Below are positions 43,747 to 53,076 of a DNA stretch of 64,000 nucleotides, piece by piece (positions within the stretch are counted from its first letter, which is position 1; every line of letters starts with the position of its first letter). The DNA lies in contig NZ_CP067129.1 in NCBI RefSeq assembly GCF_028553745.1, positions 2,152,501-2,216,500 of the forward strand, given 5' to 3'. A program made the translations under genes and the position numbers. This DNA is from Paracoccus seriniphilus (GTDB taxonomy: Bacteria > Pseudomonadota > Alphaproteobacteria > Rhodobacterales > Rhodobacteraceae). The notes beneath the pieces were generated by a model. It was not told the DNA's origin. It did no database searches and worked only from the letters and a program-made list of their open reading frames with translations.

Positions 43747-44981
43747 TGCAGCGCCTCGGAAATCTCCTGCGCCAGACGGCGGGCAACATCGCCCTTGGGC
43801 ATGCGCGGCCACATCTGGGCACCGCTGTCACGGATGACGGTCACGGCATTGTGCTGGCCGCCCATGACTCCACTGTCGGGGCTGACATCATTCGCCACGA
43901 TCCAGTCACAGCCCTTGCGGCGACGCTTGGCGGTCGCATTCTCGACAACGTCATCCGTCTCGGCGGCAAAACCGACCACCAGTTCCGGCCGCTTCAGCCC
44001 CAGACGGCTGACCCATGCCAGAATATCGGGATTCTCGGTCATTTCCAGCGCGGGCGGCTGGCCCGAGCCATCCTTCTTCATCTTGTGATCCGCTGCATTG
44101 GTCACGCGCCAATCGGCCACCGCCGCGGCCATGACCGCAATATCGGCAGGCAGGGCCGAATCCACGGCATCGCGCATCTCGCGCGCGGTCTCGACCTGCA
44201 CCACCTTCACCCCGTCGGGCGGCGCGACACTGGCCGGTCCGGTCACGAAGGTCACCCGCGCGCCCAGATCGCGCAGCGCCTCGGCAATCGCGCGTCCCTG
44301 CGCCCCCGAGGAACGGTTGGCGATATAGCGCACCGGATCGATCGGCTCATGGGTCGGCCCCGAGGTCACCACCGCATGGCGCCCCGCCAGCGGCCCGCCC
44401 TGAACCTTGGTTTCCGGCAACAGCTTCAGCGGTTGCGACACGGGAATCAGCGCAGAACGGATCGCCTCCAGAATGTCCTCGGGTTCGGACATGCGCCCGG
44501 CCCCGAATTCTCCGCAGGCCATGTCGCCCTCGTCCGGGCCGATCACCTGAATCCCGTCCTGACGCAGCATCTGCAGATTACGTTGCGTCGCCGGGTGGTT
44601 CCACATCCGCACATTCATCGCCGGGGCGATCAGCACCTGCTTGTCCGTCGCCAGCAGCAGGGTCGAGGCCAGATCATCGGCCAGACCATTGGCCATTTTG
44701 GCCATCAGATCCGCCGTGGCCGGAGCCACCACCACCAGATCGGCGTTTCGCGAAAGCTGAATATGCCCGATCTCGGCCTCGGTCGAGATATCGAACAGAC
44801 CGTCATGCACGGCCTCGCCCGCCAGCACCGATACGGTCATCGGTGTGGTGAATTGCGCCGCTGCCGAGGTCAGGACCGGCGTCACGGCCATGCCCTCTGC
44901 CCTGATCAACCTGATCAGCTGAGGCACCTTGTAGGCAGCGATTCCGCCACCGATGATCAACAGGATCCGTTTGCCGTCCAT
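43743..44981 (-). CDS. coaBC: Bifunctional phosphopantothenoylcysteine decarboxylase/synthetase
   Basis: Two steps of coenzyme A synthesis. The 412-residue protein has the N-terminal flavin-dependent decarboxylase CoaC (GGGIAAYKVPQLIRLI, active His in IGHIQLSRNAD, PAMNVRMWNHPATQRNL, Cys in GDMACGEFGAGRM) and C-terminal CoaB (VTSGPTHEPIDPVRYIANRS, AAVADWRV, KMKKDG, GFAAETDD). It is divergent from comM and overlaps the desulfurase gene, so CoA and Fe-S assembly genes share a transcript here. Confidence 0.97.
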   Translation of the reverse strand: MDGKRILLIIGGGIAAYKVPQLIRLIRAEGMAVTPVLTSAAAQFTTPMTVSVLAGEAVHDGLFDISTEAEIGHIQLSRNADLVVVAPATADLMAKMANGLADDLASTLLLATDKQVLIAPAMNVRMWNHPATQRNLQMLRQDGIQVIGPDEGDMACGEFGAGRMSEPEDILEAIRSALIPVSQPLKLLPETKVQGGPLAGRHAVVTSGPTHEPIDPVRYIANRSSGAQGRAIAEALRDLGARVTFVTGPASVAPPDGVKVVQVETAREMRDAVDSALPADIAVMAAAVADWRVTNAADHKMKKDGSGQPPALEMTENPDILAWVSRLGLKRPELVVGFAAETDDVVENATAKRRRKGCDWIVANDVSPDSGVMGGQHNAVTVIRDSGAQMWPRMPKGDVARRLAQEISEALQ

Positions 44982-45046
44982 ATCGCCCCCGAAATTCTAG
45001 GCGACAGATAGTGCGGTCCGCGCCATGCCGCAAGGAAGCCCGGGCG

Positions 45047-45061
45047 TTAACCACTCGTTAA
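45047..45061 (+). promoter_or_regulatory. CtrA-type binding site upstream of comM
   Basis: TTAA at 45047-45050 and TTAA at 45058-45061 are separated by exactly seven bases (TTAA-N7-TTAA), the consensus bound by phosphorylated CtrA; both halves are followed by C or AC as in strong sites. A further GTTAACC lies at 45071-45077. The pair is 43 bases upstream of the comM ATG, in the region expected for a promoter. Binding is inferred from sequence only. Confidence 0.65.
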
Positions 45062-45104
45062 ACCTCGCCGGTTAACCGTTTCGCAATATTCGAAAGGGGG
45101 CAGG

Positions 45105-46619
45105 ATGGTCGCCATCGCCTATTCGGTAGCGTTCGAAGGGATCGAGGCAAGGCTGGTCGAGGTGCAATGTTCGGCCTCGCCCGGCCTGCCCGGCTTTGCG
45201 ATTGTCGGCCTGCCCGACAAGACCGTCAGCGAAGCAAGGGAACGGGTCCGCGCCGCCTTCGGGGCATTGTCGATCGCCATGCCCAACAAGAAGCTGACCG
45301 TGAACCTCTCCCCTGCCGATCTTCCCAAGGAGGGCTCCCATTTCGATCTGCCCATCGCACTGGCGGTGCTGGCGGCACTGGACATCATCCCGCACGAGGA
45401 GTTGTCGCGCTGCGTCTGCATGGGCGAGCTGGCGCTTGATGGCCGGCTGGTCGGTGTTGCGGGTGCCCTGCCCGCCGCAATGGCCGCCGCCGAGGAGGAG
45501 CGCGCACTGATCTGCCCGGCCTCTGCCGGTCCCGAGGCCGCCTGGGTCAGATCCGTCCCGGTCATCGCCGCAGGGTCGCTACGCACCGTTGTCGATCACC
45601 TGACCGAGCGCAAGCCGATTGCCCCGGCCGCGCCCGGTGTCATTTCGCGCGATGCGCCTGCGGGCTGCCTGTCCGACATCAAGGGTCAGGAACGCGCCAA
45701 ACGGGCACTGGAGATCGCAGCCGCCGGGCGGCACCATCTGTTGATGGTCGGCCCGCCCGGAGCCGGAAAATCCATGCTGGCCTCGCGTCTGGTCGGATTG
45801 ATGCCGCCGCTGACACCCGCTGAAGCGCTGGAAACCTCCATGATACATTCTCTGGCGGGGACATTGCGCGACGGAGGCATTTCGCGCCACGCGCCCTATT
45901 GTGACCCCCATCACAGCGCATCGATGGCGGCGATTGTCGGCGGCGGACGCAGCGCGCAGCCGGGCCAGATCAGCCTGGCACATAACGGCGTCCTGTTCAT
46001 GGACGAACTGCCCGAATTTTCGCGACAGGTTCTGGAGACGCTGCGCCAACCCATCGAGACCGGCGAAGTCGTCATTGCCCGCGCCAACCGGCATGTGCGC
46101 TATCCCTGCCGGTTCCTGCTGGTGGCGGCGGCGAATCCCTGTCGCTGCGGACATCTGGCCGATGCGTCGCGGGCCTGCGCACGCGCGCCAGGCTGCGGAG
46201 AAGATTATCTTGGCAAGATATCAGGGCCGTTGATGGACCGCTTTGACATACGGCTGGAAGTTCCGGCGGTCAGCTTTCTGGAACTGGAACTGCCAGCCGG
46301 TGGAGAGCCCAGCACAGCGGTCGCCGCCCGTGTCACCGCAGCGCGCGAGATCCAGCGGGCCAGATTTCGCGACCTGCCCCGATTGCGGGCCAATGCCGAT
46401 GCATCGGGAGCGATTCTGGATGAAATCGCCGCGCCCGACAGTGCCGGACGCGCTCTGATCCTCAAGGCGTCAGAGAAGCTGGGGCTGACCGCGCGCGGCT
46501 ATCACCGTATCCTGCGCACCGCCCGAACGATCGCTGACCTGGAGGGTTCGGACAAGGTGCTTGGTCCGCATCTGGCCGAGGCCATCAGCTATCGTCTGCC
46601 CTTTGTCAGCGGCGGCTAG
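45105..46619 (+). CDS. comM: ComM/YifB-family AAA ATPase
   Basis: Hexameric helicase that drives branch migration in natural transformation. The 504-residue protein has an N-terminal Lon-like domain ([38 protein letters not shown]), a Mg-chelatase-type AAA core with Walker [16 protein letters not shown] and Walker [16 protein letters not shown], a Cys-rich [17 protein letters not shown], and a C-terminal domain ending [21 protein letters not shown] lies before the ATG. A CtrA-type box upstream matches regulation reported for recipient-capability genes in Rhodobacter capsulatus. Its TAG shares a CTAG with the convergent gshB. Confidence 0.95.
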   Translation: MVAIAYSVAFEGIEARLVEVQCSASPGLPGFAIVGLPDKTVSEARERVRAAFGALSIAMPNKKLTVNLSPADLPKEGSHFDLPIALAVLAALDIIPHEELSRCVCMGELALDGRLVGVAGALPAAMAAAEEERALICPASAGPEAAWVRSVPVIAAGSLRTVVDHLTERKPIAPAAPGVISRDAPAGCLSDIKGQERAKRALEIAAAGRHHLLMVGPPGAGKSMLASRLVGLMPPLTPAEALETSMIHSLAGTLRDGGISRHAPYCDPHHSASMAAIVGGGRSAQPGQISLAHNGVLFMDELPEFSRQVLETLRQPIETGEVVIARANRHVRYPCRFLLVAAANPCRCGHLADASRACARAPGCGEDYLGKISGPLMDRFDIRLEVPAVSFLELELPAGGEPSTAVAARVTAAREIQRARFRDLPRLRANADASGAILDEIAAPDSAGRALILKASEKLGLTARGYHRILRTARTIADLEGSDKVLGPHLAEAISYRLPFVSGG

Positions 46620-47563
46620 GCTTTTGCCACCTTGCGCTCGATGGCCTCCCAGATCGCGGCGGTGGCATTGATGCCATCGAAACGTTCCAGTTCCTGCAGA
46701 CCGGTGGGCGAAGTCACATTGATCTCGGTCAACCAGCCGTCGATCACGTCGATTCCGGTGAACAGCAGGCCCTTTTCGCGCAGGACAGGGGCGATGCGTT
46801 TGCAGATTTCATGCTCGCGCTCGGTCAGACCGATCTTTTCGGCGCGGCCACCGACATGCATGTTCGAGCGCGCCTCGCCTTCCTGGGGAACACGGTTTAT
46901 GGCCCCGACAGGCTCTCCATCGACAAGGATGATCCGCTTGTCGCCCTTGACCACCGCGGGCAGATATTTCTGCGCGATCATCGGTTCGCGATTGATGTCT
47001 GCAAAGGTTTCCAGCAGTGCCGAGAGGTTCGGATCACCGGGACGCAGATGGAAGACACCGGCACCGCCATTGCCATAAAGCGGCTTGACGATGATCTCTC
47101 CGTGACGTTCACGGAAGGCGCGGAAGGCCGCCGGATCGCGCGCAATCATGGTCGGCGGGGTCAGATCCGGGAAATCCAGAACCATCAGCTTTTCCGGGCA
47201 GTTCCGCACCCAGAACGGATCATTCACCACCAGGGTCCCGGGATGCACACGGTCCAGCAAATGCGTCGAGGTCACATAGGCCATGTCGAAGGGGGGATCC
47301 TGACGCAGCCAGATGACGTCGAACTCGGTCAACTCCACCTCGGCCCAGTCACCAAAGACGACATGATCGCCCTGCTTGCGCCGCAGAGTGACGGGACGCC
47401 CGCGGGCAATGACGCGGCCCTCGTCATAGCGCAGCTGGTCCACGGTATATTGAAACAGCCGGTGACCACGCGCCTCGGCCTCCAACCCGATGCGGAACGT
47501 GCTGTCCGCGTCAATCACGACATCCTCTAGGGGATCCATCTGCAAGGCTACGTAAAGACTCAT
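46616..47563 (-). CDS. gshB: Glutathione synthase
   Basis: ATP-grasp ligase joining gamma-glutamylcysteine and glycine. The 315-residue protein starts [15 protein letters not shown], has the pre-grasp [23 protein letters not shown]-binding [17 protein letters not shown], and C-terminal [20 protein letters not shown] with [12 protein letters not shown]. The ATG at 47563 gives the canonical N terminus; the frame is open further upstream. It is the last gene of the rsmI-yraN-gshB run. Confidence 0.97.
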   Translation of the reverse strand: MSLYVALQMDPLEDVVIDADSTFRIGLEAEARGHRLFQYTVDQLRYDEGRVIARGRPVTLRRKQGDHVVFGDWAEVELTEFDVIWLRQDPPFDMAYVTSTHLLDRVHPGTLVVNDPFWVRNCPEKLMVLDFPDLTPPTMIARDPAAFRAFRERHGEIIVKPLYGNGGAGVFHLRPGDPNLSALLETFADINREPMIAQKYLPAVVKGDKRIILVDGEPVGAINRVPQEGEARSNMHVGGRAEKIGLTEREHEICKRIAPVLREKGLLFTGIDVIDGWLTEINVTSPTGLQELERFDGINATAAIWEAIERKVAKA

Positions 47564-47628
47564 GGCGCGCTCCTGATATGCGACGCACGCCTTGTCGCCT
47601 GATGACATTTCGGATGCAAGAGGCCCGC

Positions 47629-48018
47629 TCAGCCGCTGGCAAAGGCATTTCGGATGATCTCGACCCGCCCCATGGCATCGACCAGCGCGGCATCGAAACG
47701 CATCTCGCTGTCCATGCCAGAGGGCAAGGCCGCACAATATTCGATCGCGGCATTGCATATCCGGTCCATCTGCGCGCGGTTCAGGCGTTGCGCGGCGACA
47801 TCATGGCTGCGCGCCTGCTTGACCTCGACAAAGACCATGCAGGCCCCGTCGCGGGCAATCAGATCCACCTCTCCGCTGGCGCCACGCCATCGTCGATGCA
47901 GCAGTTCCATACCCTGCGCCTGCAATCTGTCTGCCACCAGATCCTCGGCCATGGCACCCGACAGATTGGCCAGCCTGCCCCGCCTCTGCCGCGGCGACGG
48001 GTCGCTCGTCCTTGACAT
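47629..48018 (-). CDS. yraN: YraN-family (UPF0102) endonuclease-like protein
   Basis: A 129-residue protein with the endonuclease-like core: [40 protein letters not shown] (the ExD...ExK-type site). The family resembles Holliday-junction resolvases but its function is unproven. A second ATG three bases upstream (48021) is possible. It sits between rsmI and gshB on the minus strand, a common alphaproteobacterial order, with a hairpin AGCGGCG/CGCCGCT at 48034-48052 spanning the rsmI stop. Confidence 0.9.
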   Translation of the reverse strand: MSRTSDPSPRQRRGRLANLSGAMAEDLVADRLQAQGMELLHRRWRGASGEVDLIARDGACMVFVEVKQARSHDVAAQRLNRAQMDRICNAAIEYCAALPSGMDSEMRFDAALVDAMGRVEIIRNAFASG

Positions 48019-48050
48019 CAATCGCCCCCTTGCAGCGGCGAATGCCGCCG

Positions 48051-48965
48051 CTATTCGTCCCTGTCCTGCGCTTCCCTGGCCAGTTCCAGCGCGGTCTGAT
48101 AGACATCACGACGGGCCAGCCCCAGTTCGTTCGCCACCTCACGCGCGGCGTCCTTGACCGTCATCCGGCCCAGCCGTGACGTCAGTGCCTCGTTCAGATC
48201 GACGGGCTTCACCTCGGCGGTCGTGCCGCGGTCCAGCAACATCACCACCTCGCCCTTCAGCGAGGCCATGCGCGGGTCATCGGCCAGTTCGCGGGCTGTT
48301 CCCCGGATCACCTCCTCGAATTTCTTGGTCAGTTCGCGCGCCACCACGGTCACGCGGTCGGGATCAATCTCACATAATTGTTTCAACGTCTGGTTAACGC
48401 GGCGCGGGCTTTCGAACAGGATCACCGTCGCGTCCAGAGACGCCCATTGCCGCAGCCATGTCGTGCGCGCGCCCTTGGTGGCCGGCGGGAACCCCGCGAA
48501 CAGAAAGCGGTCGCTAGGCAGCCCCGACAGGCTGAGCGCGGCCAACGCGGCCGAGGGCCCCGGCACGACATGCACGCGCGCGCCCTCTTCCGCCGCGTCG
48601 CGCGCCAGCCGATAGCCCGGATCTGCCACCAGCGGCGTGCCTGCGTCCGAGGCATAGGCGACGCTGGCCCCTTCCTTCAGGGCCTGCATCAATGCGGGAC
48701 GGGCGCGGTCCGCATTGTGGTCGTGATAGGACAGGATCCGTCGTCCCCGCAACGGCACGCCATGAATGTCCATCAGGTGACGCATCACCCGCGTATCTTC
48801 GGCGGCCAGCATATCGGCACAGTTCAGCACATCCAGCGCGCGCAGGGTAATGTCGCGCGCCGCGCCGATGGGAGTGGCAACCAGATACAATCCCGCCTCC
48901 AGCCGGTCGCTCTGGATGTGGGCCTGCAGCCGTCGTGCGGGTTCGATCTGGTTTTTTTCGCTCAT
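48051..48965 (-). CDS. rsmI: 16S rRNA (cytidine-1402-2'-O)-methyltransferase
   Basis: Methylates the ribose of C1402 in the 16S decoding centre. The 304-residue TIM-like methylase has GLYLVATPIGAARDITLRAL, MLAAEDTRVMRHLMDIHG, SDAGTPLVADPGYRLARDA, VPGPSAALAALSLSGLPSD and LFESPRRVNQTLKQL, all hallmarks of RsmI. The start at 48965 is chosen to give the family length. It is divergent from the LpoA-like gene, as in many alphaproteobacteria. Confidence 0.96.
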   Translation of the reverse strand: MSEKNQIEPARRLQAHIQSDRLEAGLYLVATPIGAARDITLRALDVLNCADMLAAEDTRVMRHLMDIHGVPLRGRRILSYHDHNADRARPALMQALKEGASVAYASDAGTPLVADPGYRLARDAAEEGARVHVVPGPSAALAALSLSGLPSDRFLFAGFPPATKGARTTWLRQWASLDATVILFESPRRVNQTLKQLCEIDPDRVTVVARELTKKFEEVIRGTARELADDPRMASLKGEVVMLLDRGTTAEVKPVDLNEALTSRLGRMTVKDAAREVANELGLARRDVYQTALELAREAQDRDE

Positions 48966-49076
48966 CACCTTGTTCCTTGCCGCGTCGGAGCCTCCCGACA
49001 ATTGCCAATCAGGGCCGTTCCCAATAGGCTGCGATCAGCCTGACCGGCACAAGTTCATTTTTCAGGGAAGTTTCAC

Positions 49077-50285
49077 ATGTTCGCATCTGCCACAACCCGG
49101 CCCGGCCTTGGCCTGCGCCGCGCAATTACGCGCGCCGGGGCCGTCATTTCCGCATTTTTCCTTGCCGCCTGTGATCCCTCTGGCTTCAGTGAACAGGCCA
49201 CCGGTCCCAGCATCGGCCAGCAGATCGACCCCAGCCAGCCGGTGCGCATCGCCCTGCTGGCACCCGGCGGCAGTGGATCGGACAATCTGGAATGGCTGGC
49301 GCGCAGCCTCAAGAACTCGGCGCGCATGGCCGCCGCGGATGCCCAGGGCGCGGTGATCGACCTGCAGATCTATGACACTGGCGGAGATGCCGGCCGTGCG
49401 GTCGCCCAGGCCAATGCCGCTGCCGATGCGGGCGCGCAGATCATCATCGGCCCGCTGTTCGCCGAAGCGGCCAATGCCGTGGGTCACGCAATGCGTCCGC
49501 GCAACATCAACGTGCTGTCGTTCTCGAACAATGCCGAGATCGCCGGCGGCAATGTGTTCGTTCTGGGCAACAGTTTCGAGAATGTCGCGGACCGGCTGGT
49601 CAGCTATGCGGTGAAGAACGACAAGCGCAACATCTATGTCGTTGCCGAAGACGACATTGCCGGTCAGATCGGCGGTAGAGCGATTGAGACGGCCATTGCG
49701 CGCAACGGTGCCAGACTGGCCGGGCGCACCAATCACCCTGTCTCGGTCAGCGGCATCGACGCCGCCACACCGCAAATCGTTGCGGCGGCTCGCTCGGGTC
49801 AGGTCGATTCCGTGTTCATGACCGCGAACAATCAGGCGGTTCTGCCCTATCTGACCGAGAAACTTGCCGCCGCAGGCGTCACCTCGCAGGTCACGCAGCT
49901 CATGGGGCTGACCCGTTGGGACCAGCCGGGATCGCGCGTTTCCCTGCCGCAGCTTCAGAACGGCTGGTTCGCGATTCCCGACCAGAGCCTGCAGTCGCAA
50001 TTCGAATCCCGCTACAAGGCCGCCTATGGTGAACAGCCCCACGAGCTTGCCTCGCTGGGATATGATGGCGTGGCTGCCGTCGCCTCGCTGGTGCGGGCAG
50101 GCAAGAAGAACGCGGTGACCACTGCAGGTCTGACCCAGACTTCGGGCTTTGCCGGGGTTGGCGGCATTTTCCGCCTGCGCCCCGACGGAACCGCGCAGCG
50201 CGGTCTGGCCGTGGCAACGATTCGCGGCAATCAGGTCCTGATCCTTGATCCGGCACCGCGCAGCTTTGGCGGTTACGGCTTCTGA
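49077..50285 (+). CDS. Penicillin-binding protein activator (LpoA-like) lipoprotein
   Basis: A 402-residue exported protein. The signal is basic (TRPGLGLRRAITRAG) then hydrophobic, ending in lipobox FFLAAC with the lipidated Cys at 32. The mature part is a two-lobed periplasmic-binding fold of the LpoA C-terminal type (VRIALLAPGGSGSDNLEWLA, AQIIIGPLFAEAANAVG, VLSFSNNAEIAGGNVFVLG). LpoA stimulates the peptidoglycan synthase PBP1A from the outer membrane. It is followed by glnD after a few bases. Confidence 0.9.
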   Translation: MFASATTRPGLGLRRAITRAGAVISAFFLAACDPSGFSEQATGPSIGQQIDPSQPVRIALLAPGGSGSDNLEWLARSLKNSARMAAADAQGAVIDLQIYDTGGDAGRAVAQANAAADAGAQIIIGPLFAEAANAVGHAMRPRNINVLSFSNNAEIAGGNVFVLGNSFENVADRLVSYAVKNDKRNIYVVAEDDIAGQIGGRAIETAIARNGARLAGRTNHPVSVSGIDAATPQIVAAARSGQVDSVFMTANNQAVLPYLTEKLAAAGVTSQVTQLMGLTRWDQPGSRVSLPQLQNGWFAIPDQSLQSQFESRYKAAYGEQPHELASLGYDGVAAVASLVRAGKKNAVTTAGLTQTSGFAGVGGIFRLRPDGTAQRGLAVATIRGNQVLILDPAPRSFGGYGF

Positions 50286-50293
50286 CCTTGAGC

Positions 50294-53071
50294 ATGCCGG
50301 AAGCCACGCCCCAAACACAAAGCGCCCCGGCCTTGCCCGGGGCGAATGAACTGTTTGCCCCCGACAGTTTCATCGAGGCACTTGACCAGCGCCTTGCCGA
50401 TCTCAGCGAAGCGCGCGAAATCCGCAAGGCCACGGTCGAAATTCTGACCGAAGCCCGCGCCGCCGCCATGGCCGATATCGAGGCCGGATTCGCCAGCCAT
50501 CCGCGCGCCGCGCGCGAGACGGTGCGCGCCATTGCCAGCCTGACGGATGGCATCGTGACGGTCATCCATCATGTTGCGACGACGCGCCTGCATCCGCTGC
50601 ACAGCGCCTCCGAGGGCGAAAAACTGGCCGTGCTGGCCGTCGGCGGCTATGGCCGGGCCGAGATGGCCCCGTCCTCGGACGTCGATCTGCTGTTCCTGAC
50701 CCCCTACAAGATCACCGCATGGGCCGAAAGCGTGGTCGAATCCATGCTCTACATGATGTGGGATCTGAAGCTGAAGATCGGCCATTCGATCCGCAGCGTG
50801 GATGACTGTCTGCGGCTGGGTGCCAGCGACATGACGATCCGCACCTCGCTGGTCGAACACCGTCTGGTCACAGGCCATGCGCCGTTGACGCAGGAATTGC
50901 GCGACCGGCTGTGGAACGAACTCTTTGCCAAGACCATTCCCGAATTCGTCGAGGCCAAGCTGGAGGAACGCGATACCCGGCATCAGCGCCAGGGTGGCCA
51001 GCGCTATGTTCTCGAGCCCAATGTCAAAGAGGGCAAGGGCGGGCTGCGCGACCTGCAGACGCTGTACTGGATTGCCAAATATATCCACCGCGTCGATCGC
51101 GCGGTCGAACTGGTTGATCTGGGCGTCTTTACCCGCGACGAGCATCTGGCCTTCTGGCAGGCAGAGGATTTCCTTTGGGCCGTGCGCTGCCATCTGCATC
51201 TGATCGCGGGGCGTCCCGCTGACGTGCTGTCCTTCGACATGCAGGTCGAGGTCGCCCGGCGCATGGGCTATCGCGACACCTCTGCCCGGCGCGGCGTCGA
51301 ATATTTCATGCAGGACTATTTCCGTCACGCCACCCGCGTAGGAGAACTGACCCGCGTGTTCCTGACCTCGCTCGAGGCCCAACACGTCCGAAACGCCCCG
51401 ATTCTGGGCCGCCTGTTCCGCCGCCGCCGCAAGCTGAAGGCGGGCTTTGTCGACCTGCACGGGCGGTTGTCCATTGCCGATGAGACGGAATTCCTGTCCA
51501 ACCCGCTGAATATCCTGCGGCTGTTCGAAGAAGCCCTGCGCACCGGAATCCTGATCCACCCCGACGCCATGCGCCTTGTCTCGGCGAACCTGAAACTGAT
51601 CGACGACCGGATGCGCAACGACCCCGAGGCGATCCGGATCTTCATGGACCTGCTGCTGAAACATGGCAATCCCGAACGCTCGCTGCGCCGGATGAATGAG
51701 CTGGGGGTTCTGGCCGCCTTCATCCCGGAATTCGAGCCGGTCGTGGCGATGATGCAGTTCAACGTCTATCATCACTATACGGTGGACGAACATTCGATCC
51801 AATGTGTCGCTGCCCTGGCCGAGATCGAACGCGGTGAACATCCCTCGGATCTGCCCCTCTCCAGCGAGATCATGCGCGACGGCATCAACCGGCGCGTGCT
51901 GTATCTGGCGACCTTGCTGCATGACATCGGCAAGGGCCGCCCCGAAGATCATTCCATCCTGGGGGCACGCATTGCGCGACGCATCGCAACCCGTTTCCGC
52001 TTTCAGCAGGATGATGTCGAAACCGTGGAATGGCTGGTGCGCAACCATCTGTTGATGTCCGATGTCGCCCAGAAACGCGACATCTCGGACCCGCGGACCC
52101 TGCGCGACTTTGCCAAGGCCGTGAAGACCCGCAAGCGGCTGGACATGCTGCTGGTGCTGACCGTCTGCGACATTCGCGGCGTCGGGCCGGGAACATGGAA
52201 CAACTGGAAGGCGGCGCTGCTGCGCAAGCTGCATGAAGAAACCGCGCTGGTGCTTGAAAACGGTCTGGAAGAACTGAACCGCGACCGCCGCCAGAACGAG
52301 GCCAAGCGGTCCCTGCGCCACATGCTGATTGCCAAGGGCTGGGAAGCCCGCCAGATCCGCACCGAACTGGGCCGACACTACGACAATTACTGGCCGGGCC
52401 TGCCGACGGAAACCCAGGCAAGCTTCGCGGAACTGCTGCACGGGATCGGTGCCGATGACATTCGCATCGACCTGCGCGCCGACCATGAGCGCGATGCGAC
52501 CCGCGCGGCCTTCGTGCTGGCCGATCATCCCGGCATCTTTTCGCGACTGGCCGGGGCGCTGACACTGATGGGCGCCAATGTCGTGGATGCACGCACCTAT
52601 ACGACGCGTGACGGCTATGCGACGGCCGTATTCTGGATTCAGGATTCCGAGGGCCATCCTTTTTCCGAAGAACGTCTGCCGCGCCTGCGCCAGACGATAC
52701 TGCGGACATTATCGGGGGAAATCGTCGCGCGCGAGGCCTTTGCCAGTCGCGACAAGCCCAAGAAACGCAACCGCGAATTCCGCTTTCCGACCCATATCAC
52801 CTTCGACAATGAGGGCAGCGACATCTATACGATCATCGAGGTGGATACCCGCGACCGCCCCGGGCTCTTGTATGATCTGACGCGGACTCTGGCCGCGAAC
52901 CATATCCAGATCGTCAGCGCCGTCATTGCCACCTTCGGGGCGCAGGTCGTTGACAGCTTTTACGTCAAGGACATGTTCGGGTTGAAAATGCACAGCGAGT
53001 CCAAACGTGACGCGCTGGAGAAAAAACTGCGCGCGGCGATCGCCGACGGAGCAAAACGGGCAGAGGCGTAG
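50294..53071 (+). CDS. glnD: [Protein-PII] uridylyltransferase/uridylyl-removing enzyme
   Basis: Central nitrogen sensor: uridylylates PII when glutamine is low and removes UMP when it is high. The 925-residue protein has the nucleotidyltransferase site VGGYGRAEMAPSSDVDLLFL at about residues 115-135, an HD domain with LATLLHDIGKGRPEDHSILG, and two C-terminal ACT domains (ADHPGIFSRLAGALTLMGAN; DTRDRPGLLYDLTRTLAANH) that sense glutamine. The ATG at 50294 is used; a TTG at 50288 is in frame. murJ follows after five bases. Confidence 0.97.
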   Translation: MPEATPQTQSAPALPGANELFAPDSFIEALDQRLADLSEAREIRKATVEILTEARAAAMADIEAGFASHPRAARETVRAIASLTDGIVTVIHHVATTRLHPLHSASEGEKLAVLAVGGYGRAEMAPSSDVDLLFLTPYKITAWAESVVESMLYMMWDLKLKIGHSIRSVDDCLRLGASDMTIRTSLVEHRLVTGHAPLTQELRDRLWNELFAKTIPEFVEAKLEERDTRHQRQGGQRYVLEPNVKEGKGGLRDLQTLYWIAKYIHRVDRAVELVDLGVFTRDEHLAFWQAEDFLWAVRCHLHLIAGRPADVLSFDMQVEVARRMGYRDTSARRGVEYFMQDYFRHATRVGELTRVFLTSLEAQHVRNAPILGRLFRRRRKLKAGFVDLHGRLSIADETEFLSNPLNILRLFEEALRTGILIHPDAMRLVSANLKLIDDRMRNDPEAIRIFMDLLLKHGNPERSLRRMNELGVLAAFIPEFEPVVAMMQFNVYHHYTVDEHSIQCVAALAEIERGEHPSDLPLSSEIMRDGINRRVLYLATLLHDIGKGRPEDHSILGARIARRIATRFRFQQDDVETVEWLVRNHLLMSDVAQKRDISDPRTLRDFAKAVKTRKRLDMLLVLTVCDIRGVGPGTWNNWKAALLRKLHEETALVLENGLEELNRDRRQNEAKRSLRHMLIAKGWEARQIRTELGRHYDNYWPGLPTETQASFAELLHGIGADDIRIDLRADHERDATRAAFVLADHPGIFSRLAGALTLMGANVVDARTYTTRDGYATAVFWIQDSEGHPFSEERLPRLRQTILRTLSGEIVAREAFASRDKPKKRNREFRFPTHITFDNEGSDIYTIIEVDTRDRPGLLYDLTRTLAANHIQIVSAVIATFGAQVVDSFYVKDMFGLKMHSESKRDALEKKLRAAIADGAKRAEA

Positions 53072-53076
53072 TCGAG

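Noticed and set aside
50273..52657. Open frame of about 794 codons opposite glnD
   Set aside because: Shadow of glnD on the other strand; composition and lack of motifs argue against coding.
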